Below, piece after piece: positions 9,654 through 18,109 of a DNA stretch of 64,000 bases. Below the pieces are notes generated by a model. The model was not told where the DNA came from and searched no databases. It saw nothing but the letters and a program-made list of their open reading frames with translations. A program made the translations under genes and the position numbers. The stretch covers positions 1-64,000 of the forward strand of contig JADLEU010000125.1 of NCBI GenBank assembly GCA_020845955.1, written 5' to 3'. The stretch comes from Anaerolineales bacterium (GTDB lineage Bacteria > Chloroflexota > Anaerolineae > Anaerolineales > UBA6663). How positions within the stretch are numbered: position 1 is the first letter of the stretch; each line of letters opens with the position of its first letter.

Positions 9654-11024
9654 TCAAGCGTCCCGGCGCTCCTCGGCTTGCTCCACGACCGCATCGACCA
9701 GCGCAGCGCACTGTCCGGTGTGCTGGCGGTAGTCGAACAAGGCCTCGATCGCCTCCGGCGACAGGTGCGCCGTAATCCCCGGCTCGGCCAGCACCGCGTC
9801 TCTGAGCGGGCGGCCGGCCTCGTGTGCCTTCATCGCGGCTTCGTATACCAGGCTGTGCGCCGTCTGCTTGCCCACTTTGCGCGCCAGGGCCAGCATCACT
9901 GGCTCCGACAGCACAAAGCCGCGCGTGGCCTCCAGGTTCTCCAGCATCCGGTCAGGGTGGACAACCAGGTGCGCCGCGAGATCGTTGGTGAGCGCCAGCA
10001 GCTTGCCGGCGGCCAGGCAGGTCTCGGCCAGCACCGCCCATTCCGCTTTCCAGGCGCGCCCGTCGCGCTCGTGCTCGTGCACCTGGCTTTCGGCGATCAG
10101 GCCGGTATTGTGACGGATCACGCGCGCCAGCGTGCCCAGGTGCTCAGCAATCTCCGGGTTGCGTTTGTGCGGCATGGTGATGCTGCCGACGGTGCCGGCG
10201 ACAAACCCTTCGCTCAACTCGCCGATCTCCGGGCGCTGCAGGTTGTAGACCTCGTGCCCGATCTTGTCGGCGGTGCCGGCGATCAGCGTCAGCAGCTGAA
10301 ACCACTCGACGAGCACATCCCGAGCGGTCGTCCAGGTGATGGCCGGCGACCGCAGACCCAGCCGCGCGCAGAAGATCCGTTGCAGCGCCAACGCGCGCGG
10401 GCCAAGCGACGACAGGCTCCCCACCCCGCCGGCAAGCTGGCCCACACCCAGGCGCGGCCGCACCTCGCGCAGCCGTTGGCGGTGCCGGCGCACCTCGCTG
10501 GCCCACACCGCGGCCTTGAAGCCAAAGGTGATCGGCAGCCCCGGCTGGCCATGCGTGCGCCCGGCCATGACCGTGTCTCGGTGCGCGCGCGCCAGCCCGG
10601 TTAGGCTGCGGTCCAGCTCGCGCAGCTCGCGCTCGGCAATGTCGGCCACCTGCCGCAGGGCCGACATCATCCAGGTGTCGGTGACGTCCTGCACCGTCGC
10701 GCCATAGTACACCCACTCGCCGGAATCACCGGGGCAGCGCCGCTGCACGGCCCGGATCAGCCCGAGCGTGGAGTGGTTGGTTGCCTCGTAGCCGCGCCGC
10801 ACTTCCTCGAAGAACTCGGCGTCTAGCGGCAGCTCGCGGCAGGCCCGCGCGACCTGGCGGGCCGCTTCCGCCGGGATCAGGCCAACCTCCGCCTGCGCTT
10901 CAGCCAGGGTGGCTAGGATCTCCAGCCAGGCGCGGGTGCGCGGCCGATCGTCGAACAGAGCACGAATTTCATCAGTGCCCCAGGCGTTGCGATAGATGAG
11001 CGACTCTGAAAGATGGGCAGGCAT
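9654..11024 (-). CDS. aspartase/fumarase superfamily lyase, adenylosuccinate lyase/CMLE-like (candidate XcbC/D-like)
   Basis: Superfamily signature GTVGSITMPHKRNPE; YYGATVQDVTDT; AGRTHGQPGLPITFGFK. Confidence 0.87.
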   Translation of the reverse strand: MPAHLSESLIYRNAWGTDEIRALFDDRPRTRAWLEILATLAEAQAEVGLIPAEAARQVARACRELPLDAEFFEEVRRGYEATNHSTLGLIRAVQRRCPGDSGEWVYYGATVQDVTDTWMMSALRQVADIAERELRELDRSLTGLARAHRDTVMAGRTHGQPGLPITFGFKAAVWASEVRRHRQRLREVRPRLGVGQLAGGVGSLSSLGPRALALQRIFCARLGLRSPAITWTTARDVLVEWFQLLTLIAGTADKIGHEVYNLQRPEIGELSEGFVAGTVGSITMPHKRNPEIAEHLGTLARVIRHNTGLIAESQVHEHERDGRAWKAEWAVLAETCLAAGKLLALTNDLAAHLVVHPDRMLENLEATRGFVLSEPVMLALARKVGKQTAHSLVYEAAMKAHEAGRPLRDAVLAEPGITAHLSPEAIEALFDYRQHTGQCAALVDAVVEQAEERRDA

Positions 11025-11040
11025 GGCTCAAGACACCCGG

Positions 11041-12711
11041 TCACTCGCCTGGGAACTGGCGGCGCCACCGGCCCCGGCCGGGGGGTTGAGGCAGGTCCTT
11101 AAACAACTGATCGAAGATCTCTTCGAGCGACTGCGGCTGAGCAGGCGCTTGTGCCGGGTCGGGCGCTGCGGCCGGAGTGCCATCGGCCGCGTGACGGCCG
11201 CCGGCCAGCTTGTGGGCAGTCGCGGCGAGCATTAGGCCCGCCTCGGCTGCCGCCAGCCGAGAGTGTGTCTCGCCGTGCCAGGCGGCGTGCCCGGCCAGCG
11301 CCGCGCGACAGTCCGCGATCATCTGCTGCACAGCCGCGGGCGCCGCCCCGCCAGGGCCGCTTCTCGTCGCCACGATCCGGGCCGGATCGAGCGCCTCGGC
11401 CAGCGCCTGCGGCGAAAGCCCCAGCGGACGACCCAGGCGCGCAAGCGCGGCTGCTTCCAGCCCGGGCGCGGTGAGGCTGGGCTCCCCGGCGTCCAGCGCG
11501 GCGCGCACCGCCTGCGCTACCAGGTCGTGAGCCGTCGCGTAGTCGATCCCTGCCTCCAGCATCACCACCTCCGCCAGGTCGGTGGCGCCCAGAAAGTCCT
11601 GCGATGCGCGCTGCAGGCCGCGGCCAGCGTTCACCCGTATGCCGCGCAGCACGTCGGCCATCAGGCCCACAGCTCCGCTCGTGGTATCCAGCGCGCGGGG
11701 GATAGCGCCGTAGGCCAACATGCGGTTGTCGATCTGGCCCGAAGGGGTCTTGCCCACGGCCGCCATAGCCGCCAAGGCGCCGATAGATTCGCCGCACACG
11801 CCGCGAATATAGGCCAGCGCATACGGGTTCTTCTTCTGCGGCATGATCACGCTGGTGCGAGTGTGGCGGTCGGCCAGGGCCACCAAACCGAACTCGGCTG
11901 TCGAGAAGAGCTGCAGGTCCTCCGCCAGCCGATCCAGGTTGACCAAGACCGCGCACGCCACGGACGCTAGCTCAATCGGCCCGTCGGCCTGCCACATCGC
12001 GTCGCGGGCATGGGCGACGGTGGTGTCGCAGCCCAACAGCTGCGCCAGTCGGGCGCGGTCGAGCGGCAGCCGGCTGCCGTTTACGCTGCCGCAGCCGGCC
12101 GGGCTGACGTTGGTGCGGGCGTAGGCCGCGCGCACCCGGTCCAGGTCGCGCAGCATGGGATAGGCGAACGTCAGCAGATAATGGCCAAAGGTGGTGGGTT
12201 GGGCCGGCTGCAGGTAGGTGTAGTCGGGGATGAGAGTTTCGCGCTGGGTTTCTGCCTGGTCTAGCGCCGCCCGGGCACAGTCGAGCACCGCGGCCGCCAA
12301 GACCAGCAAACGCTCGCGGACGGCAATCCGCCAAGCGACGGTGGTCGCCTCGCGCCGGGCGCGCCCAGCCGAGAGCCAGCCAGCGGCCGGGGTAAGCATC
12401 CGTAGATAGGCTACGCGGTTCGAGTACAGGTCCCCCTGGGCCGGGTCGAGCGCGAAGTCGAGCGGGGGGTCGGGGTGCATGGCCAACAGCGCGGCCAGCA
12501 GGTCGGCGCCGGGGCCGCGCGGCACGACCCCGGCTTCGATCAGCGTGACGACGTGGGCCAGGTCGGCCAGGCTCATCCCCCGGTAGAGGCCGACCTGGTC
12601 GCGCACTTCACGCGCATACGCTGTAGACACCAGCGCCGGCGCGGGCGCCTCCTTCAGCCGCCCGGCGCGATCATCGGCCTGCGGCGTGCCCGGCGTTGGC
12701 CCAGGCGGCAT
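11041..12711 (-). CDS. aspartase/fumarase superfamily lyase, argininosuccinate lyase-like (candidate XcbC/D-like)
   Basis: TSVIMPQKKNPYALAYIRG signature; YTYLQPAQPTTFGHYLLTFAYPMLRDLDRV; N-terminal ASL-like. Confidence 0.87.
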   Translation of the reverse strand: MPPGPTPGTPQADDRAGRLKEAPAPALVSTAYAREVRDQVGLYRGMSLADLAHVVTLIEAGVVPRGPGADLLAALLAMHPDPPLDFALDPAQGDLYSNRVAYLRMLTPAAGWLSAGRARREATTVAWRIAVRERLLVLAAAVLDCARAALDQAETQRETLIPDYTYLQPAQPTTFGHYLLTFAYPMLRDLDRVRAAYARTNVSPAGCGSVNGSRLPLDRARLAQLLGCDTTVAHARDAMWQADGPIELASVACAVLVNLDRLAEDLQLFSTAEFGLVALADRHTRTSVIMPQKKNPYALAYIRGVCGESIGALAAMAAVGKTPSGQIDNRMLAYGAIPRALDTTSGAVGLMADVLRGIRVNAGRGLQRASQDFLGATDLAEVVMLEAGIDYATAHDLVAQAVRAALDAGEPSLTAPGLEAAALARLGRPLGLSPQALAEALDPARIVATRSGPGGAAPAAVQQMIADCRAALAGHAAWHGETHSRLAAAEAGLMLAATAHKLAGGRHAADGTPAAAPDPAQAPAQPQSLEEIFDQLFKDLPQPPGRGRWRRQFPGE

Positions 12712-12714
12712 CGC

Positions 12715-13788
12715 TCAAGCCGGCCCGTCCGGCTCGATGGCCGCGGCACTGTCCGGGATGAGGTCGGCCCCGCGCGTGGCGCGGCGTTTGTCGCCCAGAT
12801 CGTGTTGGCGCTCCATCAGGCGGTCGCTGCGCGCCTGGCGCAGCCCGCGCATGAACTCGACTTCCTTCGGGAAGTGCTTGTTGAGCGGGTGCGTCGGCGC
12901 CTCCGGCAACTCCAACCCCTCATCCCAGGCCATCACCGTCACCATGGCCACGGCGGCAGCCACCGCGGTGAACACCCGCCGTGTGCCCGTGATTGGGCCA
13001 TAGGCCATCCAATCGTTCCACAGCACCGCCGCAATGCCGTGCATGGCCGCATCCATGCCCTGAAAGGCGGGCCGGCCCCACTTCTCGATCACCGACTTCC
13101 ACATGTACGAGCCGTTGGCCGGCGCGTTGCCCACCGGCAGCCCCAGCTCCTCCTTGACCAGCCGGTTGGCCAAGTAGCAGAAGCCCTGGGTCGGCAGGTT
13201 CATGGTGGTGGTGTCCACCAGCACCGATTCGAACGCGCCGGCCTCGATCTTGGCGAGCATCCTGCGCAGCGATTTCAGCCGGCCCGTGGCGCGCTTGTCG
13301 TCGGTGTCAAACGGCTGCAGAATCACTGATTTGATGCCGCACGCCTTGAGCTCGGCCACCTGATCGGGAATATCGGGGTCCCAGGCGGTGATACTGTTGT
13401 AGTTGAAGCGGTCCTGAACTCCGGCGGCCTTCACGAAGCGCGCTCCAGCGCGGCGTGCTTCCTCGGTCCATGTGTCGATCTGGAACACCAGGGTGTCGTT
13501 GACCGACAGGAACCACTCGCAGTAGGCCTCGATCTCGTCGGGCGTGGGTGCGACGATGCCGATGATCGCCGGCACACCGGTTTCGTTCGACATCTCTTCG
13601 ACCAGCTTGATCTCGTCCAGCGCCCGGGCCTTGTCCCAGCGCGGCGGCTTGCGGCTCTCAACAATGCGATGCCCGGTCTGGAACATGTTGGCCATCAGCA
13701 CCGGCGGCCGTTCGCCGGGTTGGCCGCCACACTCGATGTGGCCGATCTTGACCACGCGCTGCGGCGTTTCGAACCGAAACAGACCCAT
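12715..13788 (-). CDS. MtrH-family tetrahydromethanopterin/tetrahydrofolate methyltransferase
   Basis: MGLFRFETPQRVVKIGHIECGGQPGERPPVLMANMFQTGHRIV...; AAGVQDRFNYNSITAWDPDIPDQVAEL; start has upstream AAGGAG. Confidence 0.85.
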   Translation of the reverse strand: MGLFRFETPQRVVKIGHIECGGQPGERPPVLMANMFQTGHRIVESRKPPRWDKARALDEIKLVEEMSNETGVPAIIGIVAPTPDEIEAYCEWFLSVNDTLVFQIDTWTEEARRAGARFVKAAGVQDRFNYNSITAWDPDIPDQVAELKACGIKSVILQPFDTDDKRATGRLKSLRRMLAKIEAGAFESVLVDTTTMNLPTQGFCYLANRLVKEELGLPVGNAPANGSYMWKSVIEKWGRPAFQGMDAAMHGIAAVLWNDWMAYGPITGTRRVFTAVAAAVAMVTVMAWDEGLELPEAPTHPLNKHFPKEVEFMRGLRQARSDRLMERQHDLGDKRRATRGADLIPDSAAAIEPDGPA

Positions 13789-13819
13789 GGCATGCTCCTT
13801 GTAAGCCGCGCTGGCGGCG

Positions 13820-14689
13820 TCAGGCTTCGGGCAGACCGCGCCGCGCCATGCGCGCCACACGGGCCGACAGGGAGGGGATTTCCAAGATGCCCTCGCGCTC
13901 CATCTGCTCCACCAGCGGCTTTAGAGTTTCAAAGCGCAGGCCGGCCCGCAGGGCTTCCAGGGCTAGCAGATCGTGCGGCTGGATATTGCCCAGGCTCACA
14001 TCCGGGCCAAAGCGCAGGATGAAGTACTCTTGCTGCCCCTTGAGCGGCGCTTCCCAGATCAGGCGCCCCAGATGGCGATCGAGATTGATCACAATTGTGT
14101 CGACATCTTGTTCAGTCACCCGGCCAAGACTATCGTACACCCCGACCCCCTTGCCAGATTCGCGCGCCTCGACGATAACCCAGGCTGCACCGGCCTCCAG
14201 ATCGGCCTGCGCCACCTCGGCCAGGACGCGGGCCTGCGGCTGGCGGCGCGGGTCCTTCTTGCCCACCTCGGTGATCACCGCCAGGTCCAGGTCGCGCGCT
14301 ATCCGAATCAGCTCGACCCGGTCGCGCGCGGGCAGGTGGATCGTGCCGTCGGAGATCTCCACCGCGTTGAAGCCCAGCGCGCGCGCGCGCGCGAAGAACT
14401 CGCGGCACTTGCCGCGCACCAGCGCATACTCCATCAACGTGCCGCCGGGGTAGATCAGGATGCCGTGCTCCTTAACAGCGGCGATCTTCTGGCGCAGCTG
14501 CGCCTCCTCCAGCAGCGCCGAGGTGCCAAAGGACAGCTTCCAGTGATCGATATACTCCGCGCCCAACGCCAGCAGGTCGGCGGTGGCCTGCGGCCCCTGA
14601 CCCTTGTCGATGAGCATCGTCAGGCCGGTGATGCGCGGCTTGCGGCTGCGGTCGTCCAGGCGCGCGAACACGCTGGCCCAGGGCTTCAT
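13820..14689 (-). CDS. comA: phosphosulfolactate synthase-like (ComA family)
   Basis: RKPRITGLTMLIDKGQG...ALGAEYIDHWKLSFGTSALL...YPGGTLMEYALVRGK...FNAVEISDGTIHLP...VITEVGKKDP: ComA family motifs. ATGA overlap with upstream gene. Confidence 0.88.
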   Translation of the reverse strand: MKPWASVFARLDDRSRKPRITGLTMLIDKGQGPQATADLLALGAEYIDHWKLSFGTSALLEEAQLRQKIAAVKEHGILIYPGGTLMEYALVRGKCREFFARARALGFNAVEISDGTIHLPARDRVELIRIARDLDLAVITEVGKKDPRRQPQARVLAEVAQADLEAGAAWVIVEARESGKGVGVYDSLGRVTEQDVDTIVINLDRHLGRLIWEAPLKGQQEYFILRFGPDVSLGNIQPHDLLALEALRAGLRFETLKPLVEQMEREGILEIPSLSARVARMARRGLPEA

Positions 14690-15576
14690 GGCTGCTCCCG
14701 TTCCGTCGCGACGCCGGCCCGCTCTGCCAGACGGCGCAAGGCCGCTTCCACCATTGGCAGGTCGGCGCCCCACGGCACCACGGCCATCAGGCCGTCCAGC
14801 TCAATATCAAATTCGAGCAGGCAGCACTTCAGCAGCGTCGCCGCGCCGCGCGGCCCGGCCAGCTTCCGTGGGCACATCTCCACCCGCGGCGGCTCGTCGC
14901 CGTAGTAGTGCCGATGGAATTGCAGGCTGCGCTCGCAGCCGATCAGCAGCCAGTCCTGCCGCGTGGCCGGCCGTTCGTCCAAGAAGTAGACCGGCGCGCC
15001 CAGCCCTTCCAGCCCGCCCGACCGGCACGGCACCAGGAAGGCCGGCGGCTGCTGCCCCCCGGCCAGGTCGTTCAGGTCCAGGCGCTCCAGCTCGAGCCGC
15101 ATGGCGGGCAGGTCGGCATAACTCAGCACATGCTGCGCCAGGCCAAACAGCTTGGGCGGGTCTGGCGGGGCGACCTCCACCACCCGGACGACCAGCGGGT
15201 CGGGGTGATGGATGAAGTTGACGTGCCCATACAGGCCGCGAACGACTAGCGTGCTCGCGGCGCCGACCCCCGCGCGGTGAGCCGCCTCCGCCAGGGCCGA
15301 GCGGTTGCCCGCGTCCACGTCGGGCATCTCGACGAACCGGCAGGTATCGGGCAGGGCCAACACCTGCACGCTGTCGATAGGGCTGAACAGCGACTGGCGG
15401 TCGGGCGCGGTGACAGCGACCACGGCCGCCGCCTCGCCCTGCTGCGCCACCACGTAATCGGTGCGGCGGTAGGCCTCGCGGCCCAAGAAGTGCGCGCGCA
15501 GGGCCGGCTCGGTCATGGCCCCGGCGTACGGCTGCACGCTCACACGCCGATAGGGCAGCGGCACCAGGTTGTTCAT
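14686..15576 (-). CDS. conserved-looking hypothetical protein inside CoM/methyltransferase train
   Basis: MNNLVPLPYRRVSVQPYAGAMTEPALRAHFLGREAYRRTDYVV...; ATGA overlaps with both neighbours; several Cys (VPCRSGG, VEMCPRKL, LLKCCLLE). Confidence 0.8.
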   Translation of the reverse strand: MNNLVPLPYRRVSVQPYAGAMTEPALRAHFLGREAYRRTDYVVAQQGEAAAVVAVTAPDRQSLFSPIDSVQVLALPDTCRFVEMPDVDAGNRSALAEAAHRAGVGAASTLVVRGLYGHVNFIHHPDPLVVRVVEVAPPDPPKLFGLAQHVLSYADLPAMRLELERLDLNDLAGGQQPPAFLVPCRSGGLEGLGAPVYFLDERPATRQDWLLIGCERSLQFHRHYYGDEPPRVEMCPRKLAGPRGAATLLKCCLLEFDIELDGLMAVVPWGADLPMVEAALRRLAERAGVATEREQP

Positions 15577-16154
15577 AGGCCGCCTGCCGCGGGGTGAGCT
15601 AGGGTCTGCGCCTCCAGCCCGGCGGCGGCCTCCTCGGCGCGCGCCAGGGCAAAGAGCAGCGTAGACAGCCGGTTGAGATAGGGGAGGATGTGTGGATTGG
15701 GCAGCGCGGCGGTGAAGGCCAGGCGCGTGACATGGCGCTCGGCCCGGCGCACGATCGAGCGCGCCAGGTGCAGCAGGGCCCCGGCCAGACAATCGCCCGG
15801 GACAGTGAAGGAAGGGCTCAGCGGGTGGGCCAATGTGAGCTGCTGGTAGGCCTGCTCGAGCCTGTGGAGCTGCGGCGCCGCGATGTGCGATTCGGCCTCA
15901 GGCCCGGAGGGACGAGCCACGGCCAGTTCGGCCATCATCCAGCACAGGTCGCGCTGGACAGCCAGGATCAGCTCGCGGGTGTCGGGACGCGCCGCGGTAG
16001 CGCGCGCCACCCCCAGCGCCGACGAGGCCTCATCGAGCGTGCCCAGCACCTCGAAGCGCAGGTCGTGCTTGGGTAGGTCGCGCAGGTCGATCAGGTCTGT
16101 TCGCCCGGTGTCGCCGCGCAGGCGGCGGGTTGGAGCGCATTCGCGGTCAGGCAT
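15573..16154 (-). CDS. PduO-type ATP:cob(I)alamin adenosyltransferase
   Basis: GDTGRTDLIDLRDLPKHDLRFEVLGTLDEASSALGVARA...; C-terminal LPYLNRLSTLLFALARAEE. Confidence 0.88.
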   Translation of the reverse strand: MPDRECAPTRRLRGDTGRTDLIDLRDLPKHDLRFEVLGTLDEASSALGVARATAARPDTRELILAVQRDLCWMMAELAVARPSGPEAESHIAAPQLHRLEQAYQQLTLAHPLSPSFTVPGDCLAGALLHLARSIVRRAERHVTRLAFTAALPNPHILPYLNRLSTLLFALARAEEAAAGLEAQTLAHPAAGGL

Positions 16155-16184
16155 TCAGCTATCCCGTTCCGGTTGGCGCCCGGC

Positions 16185-16922
16185 CTACGAGCGGGCCGGG
16201 TCCAGCAGGCCGTCGGCGCCCCACTCCTTCTGCGTGCGCTGCGCCGTGAACTGATCGCCCAGTTCGCGCAGCACGCCGATCATGTTCAGCGCTTCCTGCA
16301 AGGCATTGGGCGCGTCTTTGCCCGTGCCATCGGCGCCCCACTTGCTGGCTATGTCCTCGTTGATCGGAGCGCCGCCGATCATGATCTTGGCGCGCGGGTT
16401 CTTGGCGCGCACCTTCTCGATCACCACTGGCATGCCGATCATGGTGGTGGTCATCATGGCGCTCATGCACACGATGTCGGCGTCGGTCTCCAGGTACTTG
16501 TCCACAAAACTGTCCAACGGCACGTCCCGGCCCAGGTCGTGAACGGTGAAGCCCGCGACCTCGAACATCATCTTGACCAGGTTCTTGCCGATGTCATGGA
16601 TATCGCCCTCGACCGTGCCGATGACGACCGAGCCTTTGACCATCGTTGCCGGATCCATCTTGATATGCGGCTTGAGCAGGTGCAGCCCGGCATACAGCGC
16701 GTCGGCGCACATCAGCACCTCCGGCACGAAGTACTCGCCCTGGGCGAAGTACGTGCCCACCACGTCCATCCCGGCCGCCAGGCCATCCATCACGGCCTGA
16801 TAGGCATCCACGCCCTCCGCCAGGGCGTCGCCGGCCGCGCGGGTGACGCCGTCTTCATCGTACTCGATCACACTGTTCTTCAGCTGCTCCAGAATCTCGG
16901 CCTGTCGTTCCGGGGTTGCCAT
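16185..16922 (-). CDS. methyltransferase cognate corrinoid protein (MtaC/MtbC-like, B12-binding)
   Basis: EGDIHDIGKNLVKMMFEVAGF (DxHxxG cobalamin motif); N-terminal helical cap; SAMMTTTMIGMPVVIEKVR; MIGGAPIN. Confidence 0.93.
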   Translation of the reverse strand: MATPERQAEILEQLKNSVIEYDEDGVTRAAGDALAEGVDAYQAVMDGLAAGMDVVGTYFAQGEYFVPEVLMCADALYAGLHLLKPHIKMDPATMVKGSVVIGTVEGDIHDIGKNLVKMMFEVAGFTVHDLGRDVPLDSFVDKYLETDADIVCMSAMMTTTMIGMPVVIEKVRAKNPRAKIMIGGAPINEDIASKWGADGTGKDAPNALQEALNMIGVLRELGDQFTAQRTQKEWGADGLLDPARS

Positions 16923-16965
16923 TTCGTCCTCCGTGCTCTAGGGTCCGGCCCGCGCGGCGCTCCGT

Positions 16966-18078
16966 TCAGCGCGCGCCGTACTTCTCCATCGCTGCCATCA
17001 TGGCGCGCATGTTCTCCGGCGGCACCACCGGCCAAATGTCGCAGCCGGGCCACACACCGTCGGCGCCCTGCTCAATCGATTTCCGGATCATCGCCTCCAC
17101 CGCCTCCGGCTGGCCCTCGCAAAACGGCTCGCCGTAGGCCATGTAGTTGCCCAGCAGCACCACACCGGGCAGCTTGGCGCGGCTTTCCGACAGCCGGTTG
17201 ACCTGGTCCACGCTGAGGGCGGAGGCGCCCGACTGGGCCATCATCTCGATGATCGGGTTGGTGTCGCCGCAGATGTGCAGGATGGTCGGAACCTGGCCGA
17301 TGCGGCGGAAGAGGGCCTGCAAGTTGGGCAGCACCAGCGCCCGGAACATGCGCGGGCTGAGGATGCTCGACGTCGCGCCCATCTCGCGCACGGTAATGAA
17401 GTCGGCTCCAGCCGCGATGTACAGGCCGATCACATCAGCCAGATAATCCACCATGAACTGCAAATGGCGGGTGACCACGTCGGGTTTCTTGGCCGCCAGC
17501 TTCAGCAGCACTTCCAGGTCCATCACCTGCCCCAGCTCAGTGAACGGTCCCAGGGTCCACGAGCCAATGGCGATCTGGCCGCCGACCTCGCGCTTGAGGA
17601 TGCGCAGCGCCTCAAGCACCACCGGAATGCGCCCGACGGCGGCCAGGTCGGCCGGGCGTTGGAAGACGTGCTCGCTGATCTGGCGCTCAAGGTCTTTGAG
17701 CACGAAGGTGTTGGCCTCCGCCTGGCTCAGCCCGGCCGGCGCGGCCACGTTCGCGCGGTCCACCACTTTGCGCGTCATGGTGGGGTAGATGATCTGTCCC
17801 TGATCGGCTTTCTCGTAATACTTGACGGTGGCCCCGAGCGACTCGGCCACCACCCCCATGTCAAACGGCACAACGGCGCTCTCGACGCCAAACAGCCGGT
17901 AGGTGCTGGCGGCCGCGTCGGCCATCTTGCGCGGGTCGACGTGGATCTCGTTGAAACGGTAGCCGAGCTGCTCAATGCCGTGCAGGGTAATGCTGCCCAT
18001 GCCCGAGAAGTTGGGGATGTGATCCCCCTTTTGGCCGCGCAGCACCTTCAGGACTGTGTCGCGAGAATTGTCAGGCAA
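16966..18078 (-). CDS. uroporphyrinogen decarboxylase (UroD)/MtaA-type methyltransferase 1
   Basis: UroD-fold; GIYIAAGADFITVREMGATSSILSPRMF; zinc-site-like HICGDTNPI and C-terminal GCD. Confidence 0.88.
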   Translation of the reverse strand: MPDNSRDTVLKVLRGQKGDHIPNFSGMGSITLHGIEQLGYRFNEIHVDPRKMADAAASTYRLFGVESAVVPFDMGVVAESLGATVKYYEKADQGQIIYPTMTRKVVDRANVAAPAGLSQAEANTFVLKDLERQISEHVFQRPADLAAVGRIPVVLEALRILKREVGGQIAIGSWTLGPFTELGQVMDLEVLLKLAAKKPDVVTRHLQFMVDYLADVIGLYIAAGADFITVREMGATSSILSPRMFRALVLPNLQALFRRIGQVPTILHICGDTNPIIEMMAQSGASALSVDQVNRLSESRAKLPGVVLLGNYMAYGEPFCEGQPEAVEAMIRKSIEQGADGVWPGCDIWPVVPPENMRAMMAAMEKYGAR

Positions 18079-18109
18079 GGAAACCTCCTTTGACTGGCTC
18101 AGACAAGCG

